From Rhyzopertha dominica (lineage: Eukaryota > Arthropoda > Insecta > Coleoptera > Bostrichidae): a DNA stretch of 64,000 nucleotides. The notes under the pieces are model-generated. The model did not search any database. It was not told where the DNA came from and saw only the letters and a list, made by a program, of their open reading frames with translations. Positions within the stretch are counted from its first letter, which is position 1. The number at the start of each line of letters is the position of its first letter. The DNA lies in contig QCXZ01000001.1 in assembly GCA_025024175.1 (NCBI GenBank), forward strand, positions 23,188,001 to 23,252,000. The letters run 5' to 3'. The translations under genes were made by a program, and so were the position numbers. Of this stretch, positions 1 to 11,347 are shown in pieces.

Positions 1-463
1 AACAGACTGCAGTGGCAGTAATGGTCCCCCATTCTCTAGCTCCTTCTCAAAGAGATCAAAGAAGGAAACATTTCCTTGGCTCTGCTGCTTAACGGTTTTG
101 GCATGTTATTCCACACGTAGCAGAAAACCTGCTTGTTTTAAGTTGTTCTCACGAACCGACCACGGCTAGTTTTAAAACACAACTGATTTTACAGAACACA
201 AACGCTAATGCAACCGTAATAAGAGCAAAAAACCAAAATCACACAAACTGTTATAAACACGCTTTGACATTCAAAGTGAAATGTCAATCGACAGTGTCAG
301 TGTCAAAAGATCCGACAACCATGGACGCTAGTACCAACGTAAATGAAATGTCACAGTCGTTCTGCACCAATGAATTGTCTGCTCTTAGGTATGTTATGGT
401 GGCAATAAAAACAAGTAAATCATTGCGTAACTGCAAACTTATGTGAAAAACGGTATAATTATA
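1..463. promoter_or_regulatory. 5' flank of EMC4, perhaps shared with a divergent gene
   Basis: No complete gene is visible here. It must contain the EMC4 promoter. On the minus strand an open frame runs off the left edge and reads SFFDLFEKELENGG at about positions 69-28, which looks protein-like, but no in-frame start or clear acceptor is visible. A different frame has an ATG near position 38. A divergent gene leaving the window to the left is possible but unproven. The 60-codon plus frame at 264-446 has no family resemblance and I treat it as chance. Confidence 0.2.
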
Positions 464-1026
464 ATGGCTAAAAATATAGTCAAACGATTAAAATGGAGTC
501 TCGACTCGACAAGGTAAGCCTGCATGGTACTGTTACTGTTCTATATGATATTTTTTGTAGAAGTAACCGTGTTGCTACGGAAGCTCTAGCTGCACCACCA
601 GCATACAGCGCTTCAGGTGTTCCCACCAGCTCAGATGTTTCGAAGAAGACAGACGTTACGCACCTGATTAACAAAAAGTCGTGGGATTTGGCTTTGGCTC
701 CTCTAAAGCAGGTTCCAATGAATCTGTTTATAATGTATATGGCAGGCAATTCGATATCAATATTTCCAATTATGATGGTTGGTATGCTGTTTATGCGACC
801 AATACAAGCCCTTCTTGGCACAAACAGCACTTTTAAAATGGTGGAAAACTCAAATGCGATAGGTCAGAAATTAGTGTATGTGCTCGGTAATTTAGTTAAT
901 ATTGGGTTAGCATTGTACAAGTGCCAAAGTATGGGACTACTACCAATACATTCGAGTGACTGGTTGGCTTTTGTGGAACCACAGATACGGCGGGAATACG
1001 TAGGGGGTGGAATAAATTTAGTGTGA
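464..1026 (+). CDS. EMC4: ER membrane protein complex subunit 4 (EMC4), two exons
   Basis: Subunit of the ER membrane complex, which inserts tail-anchored and multipass proteins into the ER membrane. Exons are 464-513 and 561-1026, with a 47-bp intron (gtaagc...tttgtag). The product is 171 residues; animal EMC4 is about 180. The ATG at 464 is preferred over the one at 493: it reads [11 protein letters not shown], matching the conserved N-terminal RRFKWAIE-type segment of EMC4, and joins exon 2 in phase, whereas the ATG at 493 stays open only by translating the intron. Family blocks are [43 protein letters not shown] and SDWLAF. Two or more hydrophobic segments lie in the C-terminal two thirds. 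A polyadenylation signal AATAAA is at 1062. The 3' end faces the STMP1-like gene, with stop codons only 64 bp apart. Family assignment is firm; the exon 1 join is inferred from homology and phase. Confidence 0.93.
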
Positions 1027-1090
1027 ATTTCATAATACCTATATTGTACAATATAATTAATAATAAAAACTGTTGTGCTAATAAATAATT

Positions 1091-1345
1091 CTAGTCCTTT
1101 TTATGCCGATCTGCAAAATCTTTAATCTTCTTTATCAAGGCTTGTGGATCATCCACTCTGGGGATCTGTAATTAATTTGTACAATTTTTACACAACCATG
1201 TGATTATACTCAACTTACATCATAATTTTGGCTAATGTAAATACCGGCATACATTCCAATGATAAAACTTAACTGAAAACAGCAGGAATATTATTTATAT
1301 TGTTATTCAATGACAGGTAGATATGCTTACCAAACCTCTAACCAT
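1091..1345 (-). CDS. STMP1: STMP1-like short transmembrane mitochondrial protein, three exons
   Basis: A 47-residue micropeptide split over three tiny exons: 1331-1345 (MVRGL), 1219-1272 (18 codons) and 1091-1165 (24 codons plus TAG). All joins are phase 0, with gtaagc/ttttcag and gtaagt/attacag sites. The protein has one N-terminal hydrophobic segment (LSFIIGMYAGIYI), then SQNYDIPRVDDP and a lysine-rich amphipathic tail ending RHKKD. This matches vertebrate STMP1 (mitolamban/Mm47), also 47 residues, whose hallmark is hydrophobic segment, GMYLAQNYDIP, then a basic helix. In mammals it is an inner mitochondrial membrane peptide linked to respiratory complex III; the same role here is inference. 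It is tail-to-tail with EMC4 and head-to-head with TRABD. It is too short and too split for ordinary gene finding. Confidence 0.86.
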
Positions 1346-1851
1346 AATGGATCCTTTTATTAGTGACAATAGGGCCTAAATGAGTTAAAATTAATGTTAA
1401 TTACAATGCCCAATTTAGTACATCTACAATTATCACATACGTACTTCTACTTTTTTGACATTGACGGCGAACAATGAACACAGATGAACTTTGGCAATTG
1501 AGCAATTGACACCACTTTCAATTCTACAATTGCAAAAAATACTTGCTTCTGCATAAAAAAACTCGTTGTTTTCGATCGAGAGATGATATATAGAAGTCAT
1601 CTAAGATGCCCCACTTTTTACAAGGCATTAATTACAATTTATTCTGTGATAGAATATTGAAGCGGAAATCGTGCAACACTGCCTAGCAGTGGCAGATCAG
1701 CTGTTTGTCATTTCTCTTTTATTACTGTCATTAATAACAGGTCGTCTAACGTCTAACCAACCCCTAATTATCATTACCATCCTTAAATTGTTAATGTTGT
1801 TTGGTTGTTACATAGTTTATTAACTAATTACTAGTTAGATTATTGCCAGCA
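1346..1851. promoter_or_regulatory. Divergent promoter interval between STMP1-like gene and TRABD
   Basis: About 500 bp separate the two start codons, which point away from each other, so both 5' UTRs and promoters must lie here unless there are unseen upstream exons. The sequence is AT-rich and I see no convincing TATA box or repeat. Bidirectional sharing is inferred from geometry only. Confidence 0.4.
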
Positions 1852-4800
1852 ATGGATAGTTCACTGTCCAACTTCGGTAAGTTATGCCATATGTAAAGTT
1901 ATCACTGTTTTAACATTTTTATTTAAGAGCTCAATGCGAGTGGAATTAAGACTGAAACAGATTCTGAGCCTAGCTCAGAGAAAAGTGACAACAATTACGA
2001 ATTAGTAGATTCGGACGAGTCTTCCACTACGTCTACTATAACAAAGTTAGAAGCAGATTTTGATAACAAACTTCCTGAAACCGTTGCCTTGCTGCGACAT
2101 CCCAATGGTGCCAAAGTTTATGTCGTAGGCACTGCCCATTTCAGCAAAGAATCGCAGGAGGATGTCGCAAGGGTCATACGAAATGTGCGGCCACATATCG
2201 TAGTGCTTGAATTGTGCAATGCGCGAACAAATATTCTTTCCTTAGATGAAGAAACGGTTCTCGAAGAAGCAAAGAACATTGACTTAGATAAGATAATGAC
2301 GTCGATTAGGACTAACGGCGTATATAATGGATTAATGTATATTTTGTTGTTGAACATGAGTGCACACATAACTAAAGAAATAGGTATGGCACCAGGAGGT
2401 GAGTTTCGAGTTGCCTATAAAGAGGTTAGTGCGAAACTTTTTAAGACAGTGTTGTTATTTGAGGCGTTTCATTTCTAGGCGACGAAGATACCTAATTGCA
2501 GGGTGCATTTGGGTGATAGGCCGATACATATAACTTTGAAAAGAGCTCTTGCTAAGTTGTCATGGTTTCAGACTATCAAACTAGCATGGCATTTGATGAT
2601 GTCTAAAGATTCTGTGAGGTAAGCTCTTTAATTCCCTAATAAAATTAATGGAATAATATCACAATGAAATTTATTTTTTCAAAATATCTCATGAATAATA
2701 AAAACATGACCGTCTTTGATGAGTTTGTACATGTGGGTGTGTCACCTACGATGGAATGGACTGTAGTTCAGGTTAATTAGAAATTTCAAAAATAGTACTG
2801 CTATGAAGTGAAGCTTTAACAAATGGTGGCTCTAAATATGTACAAGGTGTCCCATTTTCATTCTAATTGGAGTCTCAGTAACTATTAATGCTACAGGGTT
2901 GCCATTATTATTCTTACTTTTTTGTTGTGAGTTGAGCTGTTACCATCATAATTTTTTTATCATCTTTTATTTTAAAGCTATAGCCAACTTTTGAATAGTC
3001 TAACATTTCTTCAGTTCCCATTATCTTGTTTGAGTATGCAAATATAAAAAAAAAACTGTTTAGATGTTTTTTATAGAAATTTTTATTTTGAATGCAGTTG
3101 CGTTACTTACAATTTTTTCTTAGTTAGCTTTACTATGGTTGAAAAGACCAATTTTATTGATTAAAATGATGTTTACATTGTTAGGTTTATTTTTACTAAT
3201 TTTGGTATCTAAGGTTGTACATGTGTTGTTAACAGTTTTTCTAGAAATCAGAAAAAAACTACTGAAATTTTAATGATTTTGATAAATATCATGTCACTTT
3301 TGGTTATTTTGTGTAATAAGACGTCTTGATAAACTCTTTATGTACCATTTTTTATCAGACAAAAATAAAAATCCCTGTTTGTACTGAATTAATGCCAATA
3401 AATTAAGAGAAAGGGGCAAGATTAAATTAATTATTTTTTAAACCAGTTCTTTATGTGTACATTTTTGCTTAAATGTACTGAATATGCTGTATAGCTAATA
3501 ACAAACAATGTTGGCTGCATTTTGCGAGTACATAATGTTTCATTAATCTTACTGTTTGTAAGACATTTAAAAAACATGACGAGATAAAAACGATAGAATT
3601 CTAGTTAACTTATGTTAAACACTTTGGTAACAAACAAATACAATTGCCCTTTACAAGTTATAACTTTAGTAATTGACAATAATAGTTGGACATGTTTACC
3701 TGATACAAAAAATTAAAAAAAAACATGAATACTAATATATAATAACACATACCTACAACCTTATATTGCATAAACAAAAAGGTAATTTTAACAAGCATTG
3801 AATGATATAAAAGTAGAAATGAATACATGTTTTGTTAACAAAGTGTCCTCTATTTTTGACAAGGAATGAAAAAATGCAAACAATATAGTTTGGTAACGCC
3901 CCGAGAATAAATGGGACACACCGTATAATGCAAAATAACCTTATAGTGAACAGTTTTTATTTGAACCATTTTTCTAAAATTTATCTTTAACTGAACTACG
4001 GTTTGTTCTGTCTTAGGTCTCATCCTAACACAGGGTTAAACTGAGAGTTCGAGTTATACCTATAATAATTGATCTTTAATTAAAATCAACCTATTGTTTG
4101 ATATTATCAGTATTTTTGTAGCTACTTTAGTGTCATGATTTCACGCTTTAATGTCTGATTGATAATACTTGGGACATGTACGATTGTCATGTTTTATAGT
4201 CTATAAATTAGAAAATGTTTTCCTCTTCACAAAATAGTTATTTCAGTTGGGGTCATAGGTGTCTTCATATTTCAGAAGCATTTTTAATCGTTTTAGATAT
4301 TAAACAATGGCTCTGTAATTGAAAAATGTACCATCATACTTTCCTATTTATTAAAGACGTTTATTTGCAGTACGTAACTGACATTCATAAAAACAACAGG
4401 TTAAGTAAGCCATGATTTGCATATAATTTGATGAACATTTGACGTTTGGCTCATTTGATGTATCCATCAGTTATTGCAGTGAGAAAATAAGAATCTATTA
4501 CCTATTATTGTTACCTGTGACTACAGGCACCGTTGATTCTGCAAAAACTTTTACAAATCACAGAATACCTTGTGGTAAATCAAGACAGACGTGTTTGTCA
4601 ATTGACAGAAGTGATAGTTCAGTTTCTTCCACCAGGCAAAACAAATGGGGCATACGTTTATGGCAACAAAAACCATAATTCACTTACTTGTCTCATTTTA
4701 TTTATAAATGCCTTCCTTTTACATTACGAAATATTTAATTTAAATTATTGTTCAATTTATATTGATATACAATCTACTAGCATTTGCAGTGCTTTGGAAG

Positions 4801-5358
4801 CTTAACGGATATGCTCGTTCATTTTTAGTGTAGAGGAGATTGAGAAATGCAAGAAAAGGGACATGTTGGAACAATTGCTTGCTGATCTTGCAGGCGAATA
4901 CCCTGCATTCGGAGAAGTGTTTCTAGATGAAAGAGATATCTTTCTAACTCATTCTTTGCAAGCTGCTGCACAATCACAACTTACTCCTGGACGTAAGTCC
5001 CGATAACAGCTGACAAAAAATTTTTCATATCAATACCAGCATTATTTTAGTTTTTGAAGGATCTCCAGAGCCTCCAAGGGTAGTCGGAGTTGTTGGTATT
5101 GGTCATGCTGCTGGCATAATAAAACTGTGGCCTTCAGATCAACAGCCATACCTCAAAAACATCCTGAAGATACCCCCTCCTTCAATTAGTTCAAGACTGA
5201 TTCGGGTGGTGTTCAAAGTAACGTTGTTGACCTCTGGAGGTTATTTGATTTATCGATTCGCACCAATGCCTAATGTTGTGAGACAAACGTGCGAGAATGT
5301 TGTCACAAAAGTAATGGATAATATACGAAATGCAGGCGTTGGAGTTGCAAAAATGTGA
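1852..5358 (+). CDS. TRABD: TraB domain-containing protein (TRABD), five exons
   Basis: Exons are 1852-1876, 1928-2424, 2479-2618, 4829-4992 and 5051-5358. Joins are in phase (1, 0, 2, 1) with GT-AG borders and give 377 residues, about the length of vertebrate TRABD. The N-terminus is acidic and Ser/Thr-rich. The TraB core carries the family signatures YVVGTAHFS, VLELCNAR, HLGDRPI (exon 3) and VGIGHAAGI (exon 5, the GxxH motif). A hydrophobic stretch (VTLLTSGGYLIYRF) near the C-terminus may anchor it to a membrane. The family is related to Tiki/TraB metal-dependent proteases; the substrate and role of TRABD itself are not established. AATAAA is at 5505. Intron 3 (2.2 kb) carries a TIR element (2843-3922); the other introns are 51-58 bp. 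The gene is convergent with SUMF1. Assignment is firm; exon borders were read by eye. Confidence 0.93.
2843..3922. mobile_element. TIR-bounded DNA transposon relic in TRABD intron 3
   Basis: The left end CAAGGTGTCCCATTT and the inverted right end CGGTGTGTCCCATTT match, and ATTCT follows on both sides. Both ends abut a TA dinucleotide, as expected for a TA target duplication (Tc1/mariner-like). The interior is AT-rich with no usable open frame, so it is a non-autonomous or decayed copy of about 1.08 kb. Confidence 0.5.
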
Positions 5359-6150
5359 TATTTGGTTTTGTTTTTTTTTGTAGCAGAAAGTGTCTTAAAA
5401 GTTTTTGGCCTTACATGTGTCACAATTTTTTTCAAATATTAATTGAAGGTCATTGGTCAGTAAGTGCTTCCATTACTAGAGCTACATAATTGCTTCTTTT
5501 AAGAAATAAATGATTATGGTAGAACACTTGTTTCGTGGACCTTAAATTTGCTCATATATCTCTAGTCCATTTTTAAGTGTCGGTTGGATTTGTATGCAGA
5601 TTTGTTGAATTTGTTAGCTAAATATATTTTTTTAATGCACAAATACTTTTAAACATGCATTTTGGTAATCTAGTATCCAAGCACTAATTGACTGATTTTT
5701 AAGCACTTTACTTGTTTAGTTTTCTTTTGCTGTAAGCTAAAGGGTTTGCTATGGGTTCAAATATTTTAAGTTATGATTTTCTCACACAAAACATTCCACT
5801 ACAGCTTTGTACCTATTTTTTGTTAGCCATATAAGTCTAGTGCAGCTAATTCTATTGCTCCCTGTATCCTTACCTGTATTTCTGAAACCAAGACAACAAC
5901 AAACTAAACAAAATATATATTTAATAAAAAGAATGTTTACATCAATATATGTTTTCTTTCCTTATTTCTTGGAAGACCTTGGGCAGGATAAGTTATTTTT
6001 TAAGTACCGTTTACAGATCAAGAAGGTTTGGCTTGTACAGTGCTCTGAAGATGAAAAGTTTGTATACTAATCTAAAAATTAGGTTTTTTCTTTGATTACA
6101 TTTTTACTTTTTCATTACTTTAAACAAGCCAAGCTTCCAAATCATTACAT
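5359..6150. other. Convergent 3' flanks of TRABD and SUMF1
   Basis: It holds the TRABD 3' UTR (AATAAA at 5505) and, on the other strand, the SUMF1 3' UTR. The 87-codon plus frame at 5807-6070 has no recognisable domain and I regard it as chance. Nothing else seen. Confidence 0.5.
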
Positions 6151-9100
6151 TTACTTTTGCCGTACGTCTGCGGCACAACGGAAACCCAAATTTCCCGCCG
6201 ACGTGTCTTTAGTATTGTGCGATCTAGCAGCACATCGATAACGATAACAGTAGTCCTTGTGGCACAGAAAGGAGCCCCCTTTTTTCACCTTTAACTCCTG
6301 GAACGTATTTTATATAACTACCTGAATATACGATGAACAAAAGCAAAGACTCACATTGCTGTTACCCCAGGCATCCTCTGTCCATTCCCAAACGTTCCCT
6401 GCCATGTTATGCAAGCCAAATTTGTTGGACGGGAAAGCATCAACTGGGGCAGTGTAAAGATAGCCATCTTCAGCTGTGTTTAATTTGGGAAATTCCCCTT
6501 GCCAAATGTTGGCCCTGAAGTATTAAGAGTTTTGAGTTAGATTGGATAATATGAATTTTATGACTTGTTTAACTTTAACATATCGAAACTCATTCTTCAA
6601 TAACGGTAATTTGTTGAAATTCCTAAAACCTGGTAAATTATTGTTTTTGGGAAACGACCAAGAAATTACATTTTGTTGAAAACCATGCACATAAAGTTTA
6701 TCTTATTTTGGATATTTTTCCTCTACTTAAAGTTATTTAGGGTGTGCTGTTTTAACAAAATTATTCTGTATGAACTATGAAGCATTGCCTATATTGTGGT
6801 TAATTGGAGTAAGCTGTTATCAGGTCTAAGTAGTCATAGCTATAGTCAACTATCAGCAAGGCAGATTAATCTGTATTGCTCTAATATTTTACAATTTACA
6901 TCTAGTATCACTTCTTTATGTGTAAAGATGCAGCATGTTATATCTGTATGTTTTTATTTCAGGGTACTAACATAAATGAAATTATTTAATTGTTTTCGTG
7001 TTAGTTATGTTAACAAATAAAAGTTACATGGCTGTTCCACTAACAATACTAAATGTTTATATTATAATGGAGTGCTCTAGGTACTTCAAAAATTCGATCT
7101 AGGCAACTAGCCAACAAGAATGCAAGATGGAGATTATAAATTAGACAACATGGAACCGTAAGTGGTGCTTTTATAGTAACACTTCATTATCAAAATTGTG
7201 AAAACTTGGTTGTAATAATTTGTACTGTTGTGTCCAATTTTTAGTAGAAATAATGATCTAAATTCGGCAACCGTGACAAAAAAATTAGAGAGTATTGATT
7301 TGATTCTTGATGTAAAACAACATGAATAACAAGAAGTAAATACCAATTCCTTAACAAAGTTATCTTGATGTTGAGGCTTATTTTCATATACATGGCTTTG
7401 TTAGCAAACAAAACTGTCATATTTCAAATTCAGAAAATCTATGAATGGTTTCAAATACAAATGCATCTTCAACATGTTACTGGGTGTGCATTACGATCTG
7501 GAGGCATTTTTCATAGAAAAGAAGGTATCTGTGCATTAATGGTGAATGTAATCAAGCTATAACAGGGTTTTTGTACTTCAGTTGAAAGATATTCCTCTTA
7601 TGCTGGGGTCAGACTGATGTTAGCGTCTAACACCGATTATTGCAATAATTAAGGCGTGATAAAATGTAGATAAAATTACACGATAAACTAAGTGGCCACA
7701 CTTTTATTTGAGGTCTAATCCATACATAACACGTTTTTTAATAGAATAATTTCAAATTTATTATATTATCACTGGACCAGATAAAAGCCAAGGCTTAGAA
7801 GATGGTAGATGATAAAAACTTTCCAATTATCTGGAAATTTCCAATAAATAAATAAATAAATCTTCATTTAGTAACTTGAAATGTGTAATTTTCCAGTTAT
7901 TATCTGGAAACTATAGAAGCGCTGAAGACTCCTGCTTATTTTTTTACATTTTCAGCAAGCGCTTTTTAATATAGAAATTTCCCATTTGTAACTGAAAATT
8001 TTCATTTAGTAAGTGTACGTTGTAAATTTGCCAGATAATAAAACGCTTACTGAAAATGTTTAAAAAAAAAGCATTATGCATGGCTCTTAAACGGTTTTGT
8101 AGTTTCCACTTTCTAAATAGTAACTAGAATATCGTTTGTTTAAAATGTTCGAAAGAGCGTTCATCGCTTACGTATCTTTGCACAAGACAAGCCAACCTCC
8201 AATCGTGCTTAAACCTGTTGAATTAGTCCAGTCGTAATAATGCAATCTAACATCATGCCAGTGTAGCCACAATAACGCATTACATCCCTTTGATATCACA
8301 AAAAAGACCGCCACCCGAGCTATCGTCTAATGTCTAACACCATTCGTAACGACAATAAGAAATTAGCACGATAAGTAGTGGCTATACTTGTGTTTAATGT
8401 CAAATAGCGTGATAATTAACGGCATTGGACGTTAGTGTGGCCCCACAGTTGATTGTCATACTGCCTATGAAACAATAATGCTTTTCCACAAGTTTGGATA
8501 ATTCGTAGCTTATAAGAGAATTAAATGCTGAACTTTTCCTTATTTACAATTCATACCCACAATCTTGTTTTGTGATATTTTAATCTAAAGTAACCCGTCT
8601 TCAAATTATTCTATATTAAAAGTAGCAGGGGCAAAGGCTGCTCAGAAAACTTGGTGCAGGGATTCAAATATCTTAGCACAGGCCCTGTTTGTATAGTTTC
8701 TGATTTGTCACTAATATTTTATATTCTCATCCTGTTACAAAACTTGAAAATAAATTGAAACAAATATTTACTAATAACAAATACAATTAAATGATGAATG
8801 AAAATCCAAAAAAAAATAGAAATTAAACATTATCTTACCAGTGTTGGTCTTTAGGGTTTAATTTGTTACCCCATGGGTACAATTTCTGTTTTAAACCTCC
8901 ACGACATGCCATTTCCCATTCGGCTTCTGTTGGCAGACGTTTTCCCATAAATTCACAGTATTTTTTTGCATCGTTCCATGAGACATGTATCACAGGATGG
9001 TTCATTTTATCTTAAATAACATAGAATTTTCAAAGACAAAAATTGTATACAAGACTATCGTTTTCAAAAACTTTCATCTTATATTTATAATAAATCTATA

Positions 9101-9646
9101 ACGAATGTATTATTTACCTTCTATAGAAGAATTAGGCCCTTCTGGATGTTCCCAAGTAACTCCAGGCATCTTTATCCACCAAGGTGCTTGCACAGCCTTA
9201 ACATCATCAAACTGTTTTCTTTCCGCTTCGGGCAGCACCATTTCAAAAATGAAGCTGTCCCCAAATATCTCAGCCTCAGTTTTATATCCGGTATTTTCAA
9301 CAAAATTTTTAAAATTTTGATTTGATACTTCGTACTTGTCTATGAAAAATGATTCAACAGTAACGTTGCGAACTGGACCTTCAAAATCTCCTTTAAAAAC
9401 TGGAAGGTCACTACCCATTTCGAAAGTGTGTCTTTCGATAAGTACCATGTTTGCGGAATCCAAGGCACTCGTTAATTTATTGTCGATGAGGTTAGCTTCT
9501 TTTGTGTATTTCAACGTTGGGTTGTCGTTTTCGTTGGAGCATTGTTCTTGGTTTCTGTTCATTTGACAACCACAATCAGTTAATACATATCCTATAATAC
9601 TATTAAGTACAACAGTAACAACGGTTAAGTACATTATTGTCCACAT
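6151..9646 (-). CDS. SUMF1: Formylglycine-generating enzyme (SUMF1-like), four exons
   Basis: ER-lumen copper oxidase that converts the active-site cysteine of sulfatases to formylglycine. Exons in coding order are 9646-9118, 9010-8839, 6514-6355 and 6297-6151, giving 335 residues with phases 1, 2, 0. Residues 1-22 form a signal peptide, followed by the conserved DCGCQ cysteine pair. Domain hallmarks are [76 protein letters not shown] and [19 protein letters not shown]. The catalytic cysteine pair (human Cys336/Cys341) is kept as Cys304 and Cys309. The last intron is only 57 bp. I placed its acceptor after TTCCAG at 6298 because the nearer AG gives a stop codon; this leaves the [13 protein letters not shown] region shorter than in human. 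Intron 2 (2.3 kb) holds a MITE. The gene looks intact. Confidence 0.93.
7603..8448. mobile_element. MITE-like element with degenerate terminal inverted repeats (SUMF1 intron 2)
   Basis: The left end reads CTGGGGTCAGACTGATGTTA and the right end, inverted, CTGTGGGGCCACACTAACG. Short related blocks (GTCTAACACC; CGATAA...AGTGGC) recur near both ends, so the interior is partly self-repetitive. There is no open frame of note. An origin as a hAT-like non-autonomous element is a guess from the ends alone. Confidence 0.4.
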
Positions 9647-11347
9647 TTCATTATGTGTAACTTTGGTACGAGCCTTTCGATGACATCTTAGAGTACCCGA
9701 TTACGTTTTATTACAAAAAACATTAATAGAAACGTACTTTCGAATGCCATGGTTAGTTAACCAGTTAAGCAGTATAGGTTATGTTTTTGATGACAGCTGT
9801 TAGCCGTCATCCTGTCATCAGAGAACAAGTTCATGGCATCTGTCAATCTGTCATGCATCTGTCACATAATAATTTTCAACTTTTGTTCTCGTATTATTAA
9901 ATTTATCAAAATATAATTATTCAGATAAAGAATATGAATTATTAGATAAGGGACTAAAATTTATTCCAATTAAAAACATTAGCATAATAATATCCACTTA
10001 TATAATTGTGGTTGACTGTGTGGTTATTTTTCAAAAATTAAATTGTGAAATTAAAAACACTTTAATACCACATAAATTCAATTATAAATAAAACTGTTAA
10101 ATAGTAAAACAACCAATTAAGCAATCTAACATCTATTCCTCTATTCGGCTATATCTAAATTACTGTTAGAAATTATCAAGGGAGTTATGAAGATAACTTA
10201 TTTTTTCTAAAGGTGATAAAGAAAGTGTATCGTTATTTTAAATAAAAATGAGTGAGCACTATAATAAAGTTTCTGATTTTCTAAACGATAGAAACTTTGT
10301 TTCAATTCAAAATGATCAGACAATTAATTTTAATTCAAAATTGAAGGATTTGTTAGATAGAGTTGAAACAATTGTATTTTTTTAAAATTTGATTATATAT
10401 TTATTTGATGGATTCCTTGGATGTATTTTTTCTAAAGATTGTATAAATTTTTTCAAAATTTTGTTGACTGAATTTATCTTGTATTGTTAAATTTGTGAAT
10501 ACGGCATACGAATTCATAAATTTATCTTTTAGATCATATTTAGATAATTTTATTTATTCTATGTATTTACCTGCCACAAAACACATAAGCATAATGCATT
10601 TGTTGTAAAGTTAGAGTCGGGTGTATCTATTTTTTGACACAAATTTTATTTTTTAATCTCGAGCAAATCCTTGGCCAACGTCGATTTGTGAATGAATCCT
10701 ATCCAGTTCTAATCCATTTAAAATAGACATTTCAATTCTATCAATCAATTATATTAAACGTCCGATGATCTACCTATTATAGGTGGCATAGACATGGATA
10801 TTAGTATATTCGATATTTGGAATAGTGATATCTCAGGAATGATTCGTAAGAAGAAAATTATTAGAACAATTTTTGTAAATATTTACTTACTTATAACTTT
10901 TTCTGTACTATTTTTATGATGACACTTGCTGTTTTCAAGAAAAATGTAAAAAACCCGATATATTTGACCTTTGACTTGATTAATTTTTTTTGCAGACGTT
11001 TGATCTGTGAGAATTTTTGATATTTTATGTTGTAATAGTGAATATAAGACCTGTACCAATTTTCAGCTTTATGCGAATTATTATATGCTTATCACTATTG
11101 ATTTGTCTATTTTTATTAGACTATTCCTTTGAAATCAAAGTTGTAAACTTATTACTGAACTTTTTTATTACTTCTTCAGTCACAACACATCAAATATTGG
11201 TATAGTAAAATTTGTACCTCAAACAAACAAAACAATTTCATATTTCGTTTCAATTTCATTAATTTCTTACATCATAATACTTATCATAAAAACCTAAAAC
11301 GAACTTAAATACACATATCACACTAAAATAGTGAAAGCAAGCGTAGC
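9647..11347. other. Intergenic: SUMF1 5' flank and 3' flank of the first DUF4774-like gene
   Basis: It contains the SUMF1 promoter side (9647-9900, with several TGACAG/CTGTCA words) and the 3' UTR of the gene ending at 11348. A 45-codon plus ORF starts at 10248 (MSEHYNKVSDFLNDRN..., stop at 10385), preceded by AT-rich sequence. It has no family resemblance that I know and is kept only as a note. The 11017-11205 frame is not convincing. Confidence 0.35.

Noticed and set aside
264..446. 60-codon plus ORF before EMC4
   Set aside because: No domain, no splice support and chance length for this composition.
493..560. ATG at 493 as EMC4 start
   Set aside because: It requires translating a 47-bp sequence with perfect intron borders and loses the conserved KRLKW N-terminus; the ATG at 464 with splicing fits the family.
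5807..6070. 87-codon plus ORF between TRABD and SUMF1
   Set aside because: No domain; lies in convergent 3' UTR sequence.
9105..9566. Two plus ORFs opposite SUMF1 exon 1
   Set aside because: Antisense shadows of a clearly conserved coding exon.
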